From an uncultured Collinsella sp. (GTDB taxonomy: Bacteria > Actinomycetota > Coriobacteriia > Coriobacteriales > Coriobacteriaceae), in NCBI GenBank assembly GCA_900545835.1, contig URBB01000120.1, forward strand, positions 1 to 5,444: a stretch of 5,444 nt of DNA, in the 5' to 3' direction. This document shows positions 1 to 5,091 of the stretch, piece after piece (position 1 is the stretch's first letter; the number at the start of each line of letters is the position of its first letter). The position numbers and the translations under genes were made by a program. Under the pieces are notes generated by a model, which was given only the letters and a program-made list of their open reading frames with translations, was not told where the DNA came from and ran no database searches.

Positions 1-39
1 CTCCGGTCTCGTGGGCTCGGAGATGTGTATAAGAGACAG
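1..39. other. Nextera adapter with Tn5 mosaic end (library artefact)
   Basis: Positions 6-20 are the Nextera i7-side primer site (GTCTCGTGGGCTCGG) and 21-39 are the 19-base Tn5 mosaic end (AGATGTGTATAAGAGACAG). Together they form the 34-base Nextera read-2 adapter. Positions 1-5 (CTCCG) lie where the end of an i7 index would be. Short reading frames here give the well-known artefact peptides MCIRDS and MYKRQ. On the minus strand the adapter adds 13 open codons to the truncated pstA with no stop, so an automatic annotation would give PstA a false tail. None of this is genomic. Confidence 0.98.
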
Positions 40-525
40 CAGAATGGGGATATTGAACATGGTGAGCGCGACGGCGCCGGAGATGATGGAGTACTTCCAG
101 CCCAGCTGCACCGAGAACACCAGGAAGCCAAACATGCCGACGACGATGGAAGGCAGCGAGGACAGCGTCTCGATGGCGGTAGAGGCGATGTCGCGGATAG
201 GGCCGTTCGGCGCGTACTCAACCAGGAAGACCGCTCCGCCTAGGCTGATGGGCACCGAGATGATCAGAGTGATCAGCAGCAGGTAGAACGAGTCGAACAG
301 CTGGTAGAGCACGCCGCCCTGCGTTCCGTTGGCGCGCGACGGCTCTGTGAGAAAGCCCGGCTGGAACAGCGTCGAGATGCCCTCGAACAGGATATAGGCC
401 ACCATGGAGATGACGATGAGCATGACGATGGCGACGATCGCCGTCAGCACGCCCGTGGCGATGCGATCCTGCTTTTGGACACGCCCGAGCCTCGCCTCGT
501 CGATGTGGATGCGCGTGCTAGCCAC
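40..525 (-). CDS. pstA: Phosphate ABC transporter permease PstA, 3' end missing
   Basis: Inner-membrane permease that pairs with PstC to form the phosphate channel of the PstSCAB importer. The visible part is 162 residues. Hydrophobic segments lie at about 24-47, 80-101, 122-142 and from 147 to the break. A long periplasmic loop follows the first segment. The stretch SSLPSIVVGMFGF (122-134) and the NIP near 158-160 are typical of PstA. The start is a GTG at 523-525 that overlaps the pstC stop codon by 8 bases, with a purine-rich GGGGCGAAGG just upstream inside pstC; this frame has no nearby ATG. The cytoplasmic coupling (EAA) loop and the C-terminal helices, roughly the last 120 residues, lie beyond the adapter junction at 39/40. 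The truncation is therefore a sequencing boundary, not a mutation. pstB and phoU would normally follow. Confidence 0.93.
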
Positions 526-1426
526 GAGCCTTCGCCCCCTTGCGGCCAATGAGATGGATGATCAGGATGAAGATGAGGCTCATGCCCATCAGCAGCAGAC
601 CGAGTGCCCACAGGACGTCGTCCTGGGCCGAGCCCTCGGCGTAGACCGCCATGGACGTGGTGAGCGTGGTGGTGATGGTCGAAGCCGGCGACAGCAGCGA
701 CGTCGGCATGGCCTCGATGCCGCCGATGACCATGCGCACGGCGAGCGTCTCGCCAAAGGCGCGGGTCATGCCCAAGATAACCGCGGTCATGAGCGACGGC
801 ATGGCGGACTTGAGCACCACGTGCCAGATGGTCTGCCAGCGGGTGTAGCCCAGCGCGAGCGAGCCCTGTCGGTAGCCGTCGGGCACGGCGCGCAGGCCAT
901 CGACCGAAAGCGTGGTCATCGTCGGCAGAATCATGACCGCCAGCACGATGGCGCCGGGCAAGATGCCCAGGCCCGTGCTCACATGGAAAACACTCTTCAT
1001 AAGGCCGACAACCACGTGAAAGCCGATCAAGCCAAAGACGACCGAGGGAATGCCGGTCAAAAGCTCAATAAGCGGCTGAAAGATCTTGGAACCAAACTTA
1101 GGCTGGATCTCGACCGCAAAGATGGCAGAGCCGATGGCGATGGGCAGCGCGATGAGCGTGGAGAGCACCATGACTGCAAACGAGGTGACGATCAGGGGCA
1201 GGGCGCCGGTATAAGGCAGGCCGTTTTCGGCCGTGTTGGCCAGGTCCCACTTGGTGCCGGTAAAGAACTCGACGACCGAGACGCCGTCCTTGATAAAAGC
1301 CGAGAGGCCCTTTTGGGCGACCATAAAGATGAGCGCGGCAACGACAAGCGTCACGAGCGCTACGCACGCGCCCGTGACGCTCAGGCCCACGTTCTCAAGG
1401 TCGCGCTTTGGCAGCTGTTTTGCCAT
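518..1426 (-). CDS. pstC: Phosphate ABC transporter permease PstC
   Basis: Inner-membrane permease of the high-affinity phosphate importer, 302 residues, full length for the family. A short cytoplasmic N-terminus is followed by a first membrane segment at about 16-37, a periplasmic loop (about 40-75), and further segments near 76-105, 117-143, 155-172, 209-235 and 271-293. The coupling loop that contacts the ATPase PstB spans about 178-210 (LRAVPDGYRQGSLALGYTRW and following). RAFGETLAV at 222-230 is a PstC signature. The ATG at 1424-1426 has a good ribosome binding site, GGAAAGG at 1433-1439, six bases away. The gene lies 25 bases after pstS with no hairpin between them, and its stop overlaps the pstA start, so co-transcription and coupled translation are likely. 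Confidence 0.96.
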   Translation of the reverse strand: MAKQLPKRDLENVGLSVTGACVALVTLVVAALIFMVAQKGLSAFIKDGVSVVEFFTGTKWDLANTAENGLPYTGALPLIVTSFAVMVLSTLIALPIAIGSAIFAVEIQPKFGSKIFQPLIELLTGIPSVVFGLIGFHVVVGLMKSVFHVSTGLGILPGAIVLAVMILPTMTTLSVDGLRAVPDGYRQGSLALGYTRWQTIWHVVLKSAMPSLMTAVILGMTRAFGETLAVRMVIGGIEAMPTSLLSPASTITTTLTTSMAVYAEGSAQDDVLWALGLLLMGMSLIFILIIHLIGRKGAKARG

Positions 1427-1451
1427 TGCAAACCTTTCCGGGGGCGATTAC

Positions 1452-2393
1452 TTATTTAGCAGAGACCTTGCCGCTGGCGTCCTTGACGACCTTCATGGCA
1501 GAGACGGGGATAAAGCCCTGCTCCTCGACGAGCTTGCCCTGGACGTCGTCGGAAAGCATGAACTCCAGGAAGGCCGTGGTGGCCTCGTCGGCGTCCTTGG
1601 AGCAGTACATGTGCTCGGTAGCCCAGATCTTGAAGGAGTCGTCGGTGACGTTTGCGCTCTTGGGCTCGACGCCCTCGACCTTGATGGCGTTGAACTTGGA
1701 GTCATCGAAGTGCGAGAAGTCGAGGTAGGAGATGGCGTTGTCGGTACTGCCCATCTGAGTCTGGACGTCGCCGGACTTGTCGAGCTCGGCATCGCCCTTA
1801 AAGTCGACGGTCTCGTCGCCAAAGACGGCGGCCTCGAAGGTGGCGCGGGTGCCGGAGCCGGCCTTGCGGTTGAGGACGACGATCTTGACGTCGTCGCCGC
1901 CGACCTCCTTCCAGTTGGTGATTTGGCCGGAGAAGATACCTTTGAGCTGCTCGAGGGACAGGTCGTCGACCGTCACGTTCTTGGAGACGACGGGACCCAT
2001 GCCCACGACGGCGACCTCGTGATCGACGAGGTTCTTGACCTGGTCGGCCTCGAGCTTGGTCTCGGCGAAGACGTCGGAGTTACCGATGGTGACGGTGCCG
2101 GCGGCGACAGCGGTCAGGCCCTTGCCCGAACCGTTACCCGAACCGGAGACGGAGACGTCGGGGTTGGCATCCATGAACTTCTCGGCAGCAGCCTCGACGA
2201 GAGCCTGGAACGAGGAGGCACCGTCGTAGGTCACCTCGCCGGAGACGGACTCGGCAGCGGCAGCGGCGCTGCCCTTGTCGGCGGCGTCGGATGCGCCGGA
2301 GCCGCCACAACCAACGAGACCGAGGCCCACGATGCTGGCGAGGCCACCAGCGAGGCCGAGGAACTGACGACGAGAATAAGCCTGATCGAGCAT
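1452..2393 (-). CDS. pstS: Phosphate-binding lipoprotein PstS (Tat-type signal)
   Basis: Extracytoplasmic phosphate-binding protein that delivers phosphate to the PstC-PstA channel. It is 313 residues from the chosen start. The N-terminus has a twin-arginine motif, SRRQFLG (7-13), a hydrophobic stretch, then a lipobox LVGC with the lipidated cysteine at 29. A low-complexity Gly/Ser/Ala linker (30-50) leads into the mature domain. Family features of the PBP-like phosphate binders are GSGNGSGKG (84-92), IGNSDVFA (103-110) and RKAGSGTR (176-183), which would supply phosphate ligands; FKIWATEHMYC (254-264) lies near the C-terminal part. The ATG at 2391-2393 was chosen because GAAAGGAAG sits just upstream and the signal then starts two residues in from a normal position. 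The frame stays open upstream to 2483, with another ATG at 2409-2411, but that region lacks a ribosome binding site and would bury the signal peptide. First gene of the pst operon. Confidence 0.95.
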   Translation of the reverse strand: MLDQAYSRRQFLGLAGGLASIVGLGLVGCGGSGASDAADKGSAAAAAESVSGEVTYDGASSFQALVEAAAEKFMDANPDVSVSGSGNGSGKGLTAVAAGTVTIGNSDVFAETKLEADQVKNLVDHEVAVVGMGPVVSKNVTVDDLSLEQLKGIFSGQITNWKEVGGDDVKIVVLNRKAGSGTRATFEAAVFGDETVDFKGDAELDKSGDVQTQMGSTDNAISYLDFSHFDDSKFNAIKVEGVEPKSANVTDDSFKIWATEHMYCSKDADEATTAFLEFMLSDDVQGKLVEEQGFIPVSAMKVVKDASGKVSAK

Positions 2394-2396
2394 GAT

Positions 2397-2405
2397 CTTC
2401 CTTTC
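2397..2405 (-). promoter_or_regulatory. Ribosome binding site that fixes the pstS start
   Basis: Minus strand reads GAAAGGAAG then ATC then ATG. The AAGGA core is five bases from the ATG at 2391-2393. It favours this start over the in-frame ATG at 2409-2411, which overlaps this purine tract and has none of its own. Confidence 0.7.
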
Positions 2406-2418
2406 ATACATGCGACTC

Positions 2419-2435
2419 GCGGGCACCCTGCCCGC
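2419..2435 (-). other. Stem-loop in the pstS leader
   Basis: GCGGGCA at 2419-2425 and TGCCCGC at 2429-2435 form a perfect 7-bp GC-rich stem with a 3-base loop. It ends 25 bases before the pstS ATG and 13 bases before the ribosome binding site. There is no U-tract, so it is not an intrinsic terminator. It could protect the 5' end of the pst mRNA or affect translation; no function is shown by the sequence. Confidence 0.45.
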
Positions 2436-2538
2436 TTTGCTGTTTGGAAAGATACGGCCCCGACCGGGCATCGCCCGCGCCAACTACGGTTTCTTACGGG
2501 CATCTGATAGACCCTTACCGCAAGCGCGACTCGGCTTT

Positions 2539-2555
2539 ACAAACGAATAACAAAC
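2539..2555 (-). promoter_or_regulatory. 11-base-period direct repeat, possible PHO-type operator for pstS
   Basis: On the minus strand GTTTGT occurs twice, separated by TATTC, giving a period of 11 bases (one helical turn). PhoB/PhoP response regulators of phosphate starvation bind tandem direct repeats with this period, and pst operons are their classic targets. The site is about 146 bases upstream of the pstS ATG and downstream of the terminator of the preceding gene, so it is well placed. The repeat unit itself does not closely match a published PHO-box consensus that I can recall, and only two copies are present. Confidence 0.3.
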
Positions 2556-2617
2556 CCGCCGCCAAGCATGGCCCGCCTTTTACACCAGAGGAACGTCCAA
2601 CGGCTATCCCACCACAA

Positions 2618-2647
2618 CAGAAAAAGCCCGGGCCGAAGCACCGGGCT
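2618..2647 (-). terminator. Intrinsic terminator of the HAD-peptidase transcript
   Basis: On the minus strand AGCCCGG pairs with CCGGGCT (7 bp). Inside it, past a single U bulge, GC-UUCG-GC adds two pairs closed by the very stable C(UUCG)G tetraloop. The stem is followed at once by TTTTT (2621-2625 on the plus strand). The hairpin and U-tract point to minus-strand termination, about 135 bases after the peptidase stop codon and before the pstS control region. It insulates pstS from the upstream genes. On the plus strand there is no following T-tract, so it is not bidirectional. Confidence 0.85.
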
Positions 2648-2662
2648 CGTTATGCAAGTTTG

Positions 2663-2677
2663 TATCCAAGCAGGATA
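2663..2677. other. Small hairpin between palindrome and terminator
   Basis: TATCC at 2663-2667 pairs with GGATA at 2673-2677 around an AAGCA loop. A G-T pair (2662/2678) could extend it on the plus strand. It abuts the large palindrome and shares its outermost base, so the two could compete or stack. Confidence 0.4.
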
Positions 2678-2783
2678 TAGGGGTTTTCCAGGTGCCCGAG
2701 ATTGCCCCGAAAGAGGAGCGCCGCGTACTTTGGTACGCAAGCAACGGTTTGAGGGGCAAGGTCGGGTGCCTGGGGAAGCCCTA
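2678..2783. repeat. 106-base imperfect palindrome (rod-like hairpin), intergenic element or structured RNA
   Basis: The two halves pair over almost the whole length. 2678-2682 pairs with 2779-2783 (5 bp), 2684-2687 with 2774-2777 (two of four are U-G), 2688-2699 with 2762-2773 (12 bp, two G-U pairs in tandem) and 2702-2708 with 2753-2759 (7 bp). The interruptions are a G-G mismatch and a 2x2 GA/GG internal loop. Nearer the tip, AAA (2710-2712) faces TTT (2748-2750), and the apex is GCGTAC-TTTG-GTACGC (2723-2738). The outer end coincides with the TAG stop of the peptidase gene (2781-2783). It resembles the imperfect palindromes of ERIC/REP-type intergenic repeats or a MITE, or it may be a structured 3' UTR or small RNA. 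It lacks the SRP apical motif and I do not recognise it as a known RNA family. Confidence 0.6.
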
Positions 2784-4217
2784 CAGCTCTAGCTCATTCA
2801 AGCGCAGGATGGCCACGATGTAGATCTTGAGCGCCTGTTTAAGCTGTTCCTCATTGGCGCACTCGTTGGGGCCGTGCATCTGGCCGCCCCATGCGGGCAG
2901 CTCCAAGCCGGTCTCCTCGGGGCCAAACGACACGGCGCGGGCAAAGTTGCGCGCATACGTGCCGCCGCCCATGGCAAAGGGCTCAGCATGCTTGCCCGTA
3001 AACTCGTTATAGGTATCAATAAGCGCCTTCACGGCCGGATCGTCGGCAGACACCGAGAACGGCACCTTTGCATGACCCAGGCGACACGTCACGTCAAAGC
3101 GCCCCACGAGCGGCTCGAGCTGCTCGCGGATGGTATCGGCGCTCGTGCTATCAGGGAAACGCACGTCGATGACCTGCTCGATATGGCCATCCACCACGCG
3201 GATGACGCCGGGGTTGCAGGTGAGCGGGCCAAACGCCGGGCTCGTCGCGTCGATACCCAGGCCGCGACCATAGGCGTCCGCATGCACAAAGGCCAAAAAC
3301 TTGACAAACTCGTGCTCGGCAGGCGTCAGCAGGCGCTCGCCGCGGGCACCAAACGCGTCCTCGGCCTCGCGCAGATACGACACGATCAGGCCGACGGCAT
3401 TGATCGTCCCCTCGGGCATCGAGGCGTGACCGCCAATACCGTGGGCGAAAATCTGCACATGACCATTGTCGAGAGCCGTGATCTCCAGGCGGTCAGCATT
3501 CTCGACCGGCGCCGGCAGCTCATCGGCGGCAATCGCAAGCTCGCAGATGGACTGCGACGGAATGGCATTGCTCGCCTCGGAGCCGCTCCACGACACGATG
3601 CGCCCGCCGTCGATCTTGGGACTCACGAACGTCGCCCCAAACTGGCCCTTCTCGGCATTGCAGACCGGGAACTCGGCATCAGGCGTAAACAGAAAGTCAG
3701 GGTTGGGGTAGTTCTCCAGATAATGGCGAACGTCGGACATGCCCACTTCCTCATCGCAGCCCAGCAGCGCGCGGAAGGTGTAGCGCGGAACAATGCCGTG
3801 CTTGAACAGGTACGCGCCGGCATAAAGCGACAGCACTGCCGGGCCCTTGTCGTCGATCACGCCGCGACCGAGCAACCAGCCCTCGCGACGCTCCATCGCG
3901 AACGGATCGGTGTTCCAGCCAGGGCCGGCGGGAACCACGTCCACGTGGCAGATAGTCGCGAGCTGCTTGTCGCCGCGGCCCGGGATATCGGCGATTCCCA
4001 CATAGCCCTCGTCGTCGCTCGTCTGATAGCCGAGCTTCTGCGCGATGCCGAGCGCGCAATCGAGCGCGTCACGGACCGGGCGGCCAAACGGCGCGCCGGG
4101 CTCCGCATCGGCAGAAACTGCCACGGAAGGATAACTCACCAGCTGCTCGATATCAGCGACGACATCCTCCCAGACCTCGTCGACATACTCAGCGACGCTC
4201 TGCTCCACCTGATTCAT
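2781..4217 (-). CDS. pepV: M20-family dipeptidase, PepV-like
   Basis: Predicted cytoplasmic di-zinc aminopeptidase that cleaves dipeptides (PepV/Xaa-His dipeptidase group of M20). It has 478 residues, the usual size. Active-site and metal residues by family pattern are H91 in HVDVVPAG, bridging D122 in GRGVIDDKGP, catalytic E156 and metal ligand E157 in CDEE, D180 in TPDAEFP, and H448 in MHGPNE. H264 in GIGGHAS lies in the lid domain (about 190-390), which is inserted between the two halves of the catalytic domain. GGGTYAR (417-423) is a further family signature. The set looks complete, so the enzyme should be active. The ATG at 4215-4217 has a near-perfect GAGGAGGT (4223-4230); the frame is open further upstream to 4412 but overlaps the preceding gene and has no such site. 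It follows the HAD gene by 55 bases on the same strand. Confidence 0.93.
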   Translation of the reverse strand: MNQVEQSVAEYVDEVWEDVVADIEQLVSYPSVAVSADAEPGAPFGRPVRDALDCALGIAQKLGYQTSDDEGYVGIADIPGRGDKQLATICHVDVVPAGPGWNTDPFAMERREGWLLGRGVIDDKGPAVLSLYAGAYLFKHGIVPRYTFRALLGCDEEVGMSDVRHYLENYPNPDFLFTPDAEFPVCNAEKGQFGATFVSPKIDGGRIVSWSGSEASNAIPSQSICELAIAADELPAPVENADRLEITALDNGHVQIFAHGIGGHASMPEGTINAVGLIVSYLREAEDAFGARGERLLTPAEHEFVKFLAFVHADAYGRGLGIDATSPAFGPLTCNPGVIRVVDGHIEQVIDVRFPDSTSADTIREQLEPLVGRFDVTCRLGHAKVPFSVSADDPAVKALIDTYNEFTGKHAEPFAMGGGTYARNFARAVSFGPEETGLELPAWGGQMHGPNECANEEQLKQALKIYIVAILRLNELEL

Positions 4218-4222
4218 GGACG

Positions 4223-4230
4223 ACCTCCTC
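4223..4230 (-). promoter_or_regulatory. Strong ribosome binding site for the dipeptidase
   Basis: Minus strand GAGGAGGT, with the AGGAGG core six bases from the ATG at 4215-4217. It is the strongest Shine-Dalgarno sequence in the window and decides the start among several in-frame options upstream. Confidence 0.85.
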
Positions 4231-4272
4231 ACCAATGAGTGACGGGTACGCCCGCCCCTCACATTACGTCTA

Positions 4273-4935
4273 TTAGATAGCGAAAAGTTTAGCAAGCTCG
4301 GCCACCGAGTGCACCACTGCATCGGCACCCGCCGCCTCGTGCTCGCCCGGCGCTGCCGCGCCCGAATAGATGCCGATGCACGGCACGCCCATCGCGTGTG
4401 CGCCCTCCACATCGTTAAAGCGATCGCCGATCATCACGGCATCGCCCGCCGTCGCGCCGAGCGCCGCCAGGGCATCGCGAACCGAATCGGCCTTGGTCTC
4501 GCGTCCCTGCGGCGGATTCATGCCAACCACCGCCTCAAACTGCGAAAGCCCCAGCTCGCCCACCATGTCAATGCACTTTGCCTCCATGCGTGACGTCGCC
4601 ACGACCAAGCGATGCCCCTGCGCGACAAGGCCATCGAGCAGCTCGGGGATTCCATCGAACACGGGATACTCTTCCGGTCCCAGCTCATCAAAAAAGGCAC
4701 GGTACTCGTCAGCCACCACAAGCGACTCCTCGCGGGAGAAGCCATAAAAGTCGTGAAAGCTCTTCCACAGGGGCGGCCCGATCATGCGGCGCAGGTCACC
4801 CATCTGCGCCTCCGAAAACCCGCGCGCGGCCAACGTCTTGCGCGTCGAGCTCATCACCGCCCGGCCCGTATCGGCCACCGTGCCGTCAAAATCGAACAGC
4901 ACAACCGGCCGCCTGTATATCTCCAACGCCTCCAT
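4273..4935 (-). CDS. HAD-superfamily phosphatase (phosphoglycolate phosphatase / 5'-nucleotidase-like)
   Basis: Small cytoplasmic phosphatase, 220 residues, typical length for a HAD hydrolase with a helical C1 cap. Motif I is LFDFDGT with nucleophile D15 and acid/base D17. The cap covers about 20-90 and includes IGPPLWKSF (52-60), a stretch seen in phosphoglycolate phosphatase and 5'-nucleotidase-like members. Motif II is VVATS with T114/S115, motif III is K148, and motif IV is GDRFNDVEGA with D171 and D175. All catalytic residues are present; the substrate cannot be read from the sequence. The start at 4933-4935 was chosen because GGAAGAGGA (4942-4950) sits six bases upstream. An ATG two codons earlier (4939-4941) touches that site, and a GTG at 4966-4968 has no ribosome binding site. 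It is the first gene of a probable two-gene transcript with the dipeptidase. Confidence 0.92.
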   Translation of the reverse strand: MEALEIYRRPVVLFDFDGTVADTGRAVMSSTRKTLAARGFSEAQMGDLRRMIGPPLWKSFHDFYGFSREESLVVADEYRAFFDELGPEEYPVFDGIPELLDGLVAQGHRLVVATSRMEAKCIDMVGELGLSQFEAVVGMNPPQGRETKADSVRDALAALGATAGDAVMIGDRFNDVEGAHAMGVPCIGIYSGAAAPGEHEAAGADAVVHSVAELAKLFAI

Positions 4936-4941
4936 CGGCAT

Positions 4942-4950
4942 TCCTCTTCC
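4942..4950 (-). promoter_or_regulatory. Ribosome binding site that fixes the HAD gene start
   Basis: Minus strand GGAAGAGGA lies six bases from the ATG at 4933-4935. The ATG at 4939-4941 directly abuts it, which is too close for normal initiation. Confidence 0.65.
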
Positions 4951-4983
4951 CCAGTTGATGATTTCCACACCGACACTTCAAAC

Positions 4984-5006
4984 TGTTGACTATTCAACAA
5001 TTGAAC
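4984..5006. promoter_or_regulatory. Overlapping inverted repeats, possible operator in the divergent spacer
   Basis: TGTTGA-CTAT-TCAACA (4984-4999) is a perfect 6-bp inverted repeat with a 4-base spacer. TTCAA-CAA-TTGAA (4993-5005) is a second one that shares the middle half-site. The result is three TTGA/TCAA half-sites in 23 bases, in an AT-rich patch of an otherwise GC-rich contig and between two divergent genes. It looks like a binding site for a dimeric repressor or activator; no regulator gene is in the window. TTGACT (4986-4991) within it could also serve as a plus-strand -35. Confidence 0.45.
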
Positions 5007-5035
5007 CTAGAAATGTGGAACGACTCCACTATACT
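4986..5035 (+). promoter_or_regulatory. Candidate promoter region for the DegV gene
   Basis: Two readings are possible. TATACT at 5030-5035 is a good -10 (five of six to TATAAT) but has no -35 at normal distance; TTGAAC at 5001-5006 is 23 bases away. Alternatively TTGACT (4986-4991) and TAGAAA (5008-5013) form a pair with a 16-base spacer. In the first case transcription would start near 5042, giving a 50-base leader that includes the stem-loop at 5060-5073. Confidence 0.35.
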
Positions 5036-5056
5036 TGTCGCACTTTGCTCTCAGAA
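5028..5056 (-). promoter_or_regulatory. Candidate promoter for the HAD-dipeptidase transcript
   Basis: Minus strand TATAGT (5028-5033) matches TATAAT at five of six positions, with a weak TTCTGA (5051-5056) 17 bases upstream. Its -10 overlaps the plus-strand TATACT by four bases, so the two promoters, if both real, would be mutually exclusive. The operator-like repeats would lie just downstream of its start point. Confidence 0.3.
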
Positions 5057-5059
5057 GGC

Positions 5060-5073
5060 GGCGCGCAAGCGCC
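5060..5073 (+). other. Leader stem-loop with GNRA tetraloop before the DegV gene
   Basis: GGCGC (5060-5064) and GCGCC (5069-5073) enclose GCAA, a GNRA tetraloop. The stem ends five bases before the ribosome binding site (5079-5084). No U-tract follows. It may stabilise the leader or tune access to the ribosome binding site. Confidence 0.45.
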
Positions 5074-5078
5074 CCAAT

Positions 5079-5084
5079 GAAAGG
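5079..5084 (+). promoter_or_regulatory. Ribosome binding site that fixes the DegV start
   Basis: GAAAGG is seven bases from the ATG at 5092-5094. The in-frame ATG at 5077-5079 overlaps it and has only the GC hairpin upstream, so 5092 is preferred. Confidence 0.65.
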
Positions 5085-5091
5085 TGCAATT

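Larger units (their letters stand above)
2394..2780. other. Gene-free interval between pstS and the peptidase gene
   Basis: No credible coding sequence lies in these 387 bases. The short frames on either strand have no recognisable motif and run through the terminator and palindrome. Reading in the direction of transcription (minus), the interval holds the rod-like palindrome (2678-2783), a small hairpin (2663-2677), the intrinsic terminator (2618-2647), a possible pstS control region (2536-2565) and a leader stem-loop (2419-2435). No convincing sigma-70 promoter for pstS was found. The best pair is TTGGCG (2560-2565) and TGTAAA (2536-2541) with an 18-base spacer, which is weak. Confidence 0.7.

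Noticed and set aside
21..39. Tn5 mosaic end as evidence of a real Tn5 insertion in pstA
   Set aside because: It is contiguous with the synthetic Nextera primer site, so it comes from tagmentation of the library.
25..286. Short plus-strand frames starting in the first 30 bases
   Set aside because: They begin inside the adapter (MCIRDS and MYKRQ artefact starts) and run antisense to pstA.
2466..2476. Short GGGC-ATC-GCCC hairpin in the pstS upstream region
   Set aside because: A stem of four to five GC pairs is expected by chance in DNA this GC-rich, and nothing nearby supports a role.
404..2507. Long plus-strand reading frames (404-1459 and 1233-2507) opposite pstC and pstS
   Set aside because: They are antisense shadows of well-conserved genes, caused by strong GC bias at third codon positions. 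Their products are low-complexity, rich in Asp/Gly/Arg/His, and match no family.
2678..2783. Palindrome as SRP (4.5S) RNA or 6S RNA
   Set aside because: The apical GGAAGGAAGC-type motif of SRP RNA is missing, and it lacks the size and large central bubble of 6S RNA.
2874..4238. A 454-codon plus-strand frame opposite the dipeptidase gene
   Set aside because: Antisense shadow; the minus-strand frame has all M20 catalytic motifs and a perfect ribosome binding site, while this one has an arginine/alanine-rich, motif-free product.
4239..4262. Hairpin (GTGA-CGGG-TACG-CCCG-TCAC) between the HAD and dipeptidase genes as a terminator
   Set aside because: The stem is interrupted by four unpaired bases and no T-tract follows on either strand. 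The 55-base gap looks like an ordinary intra-operon spacer.
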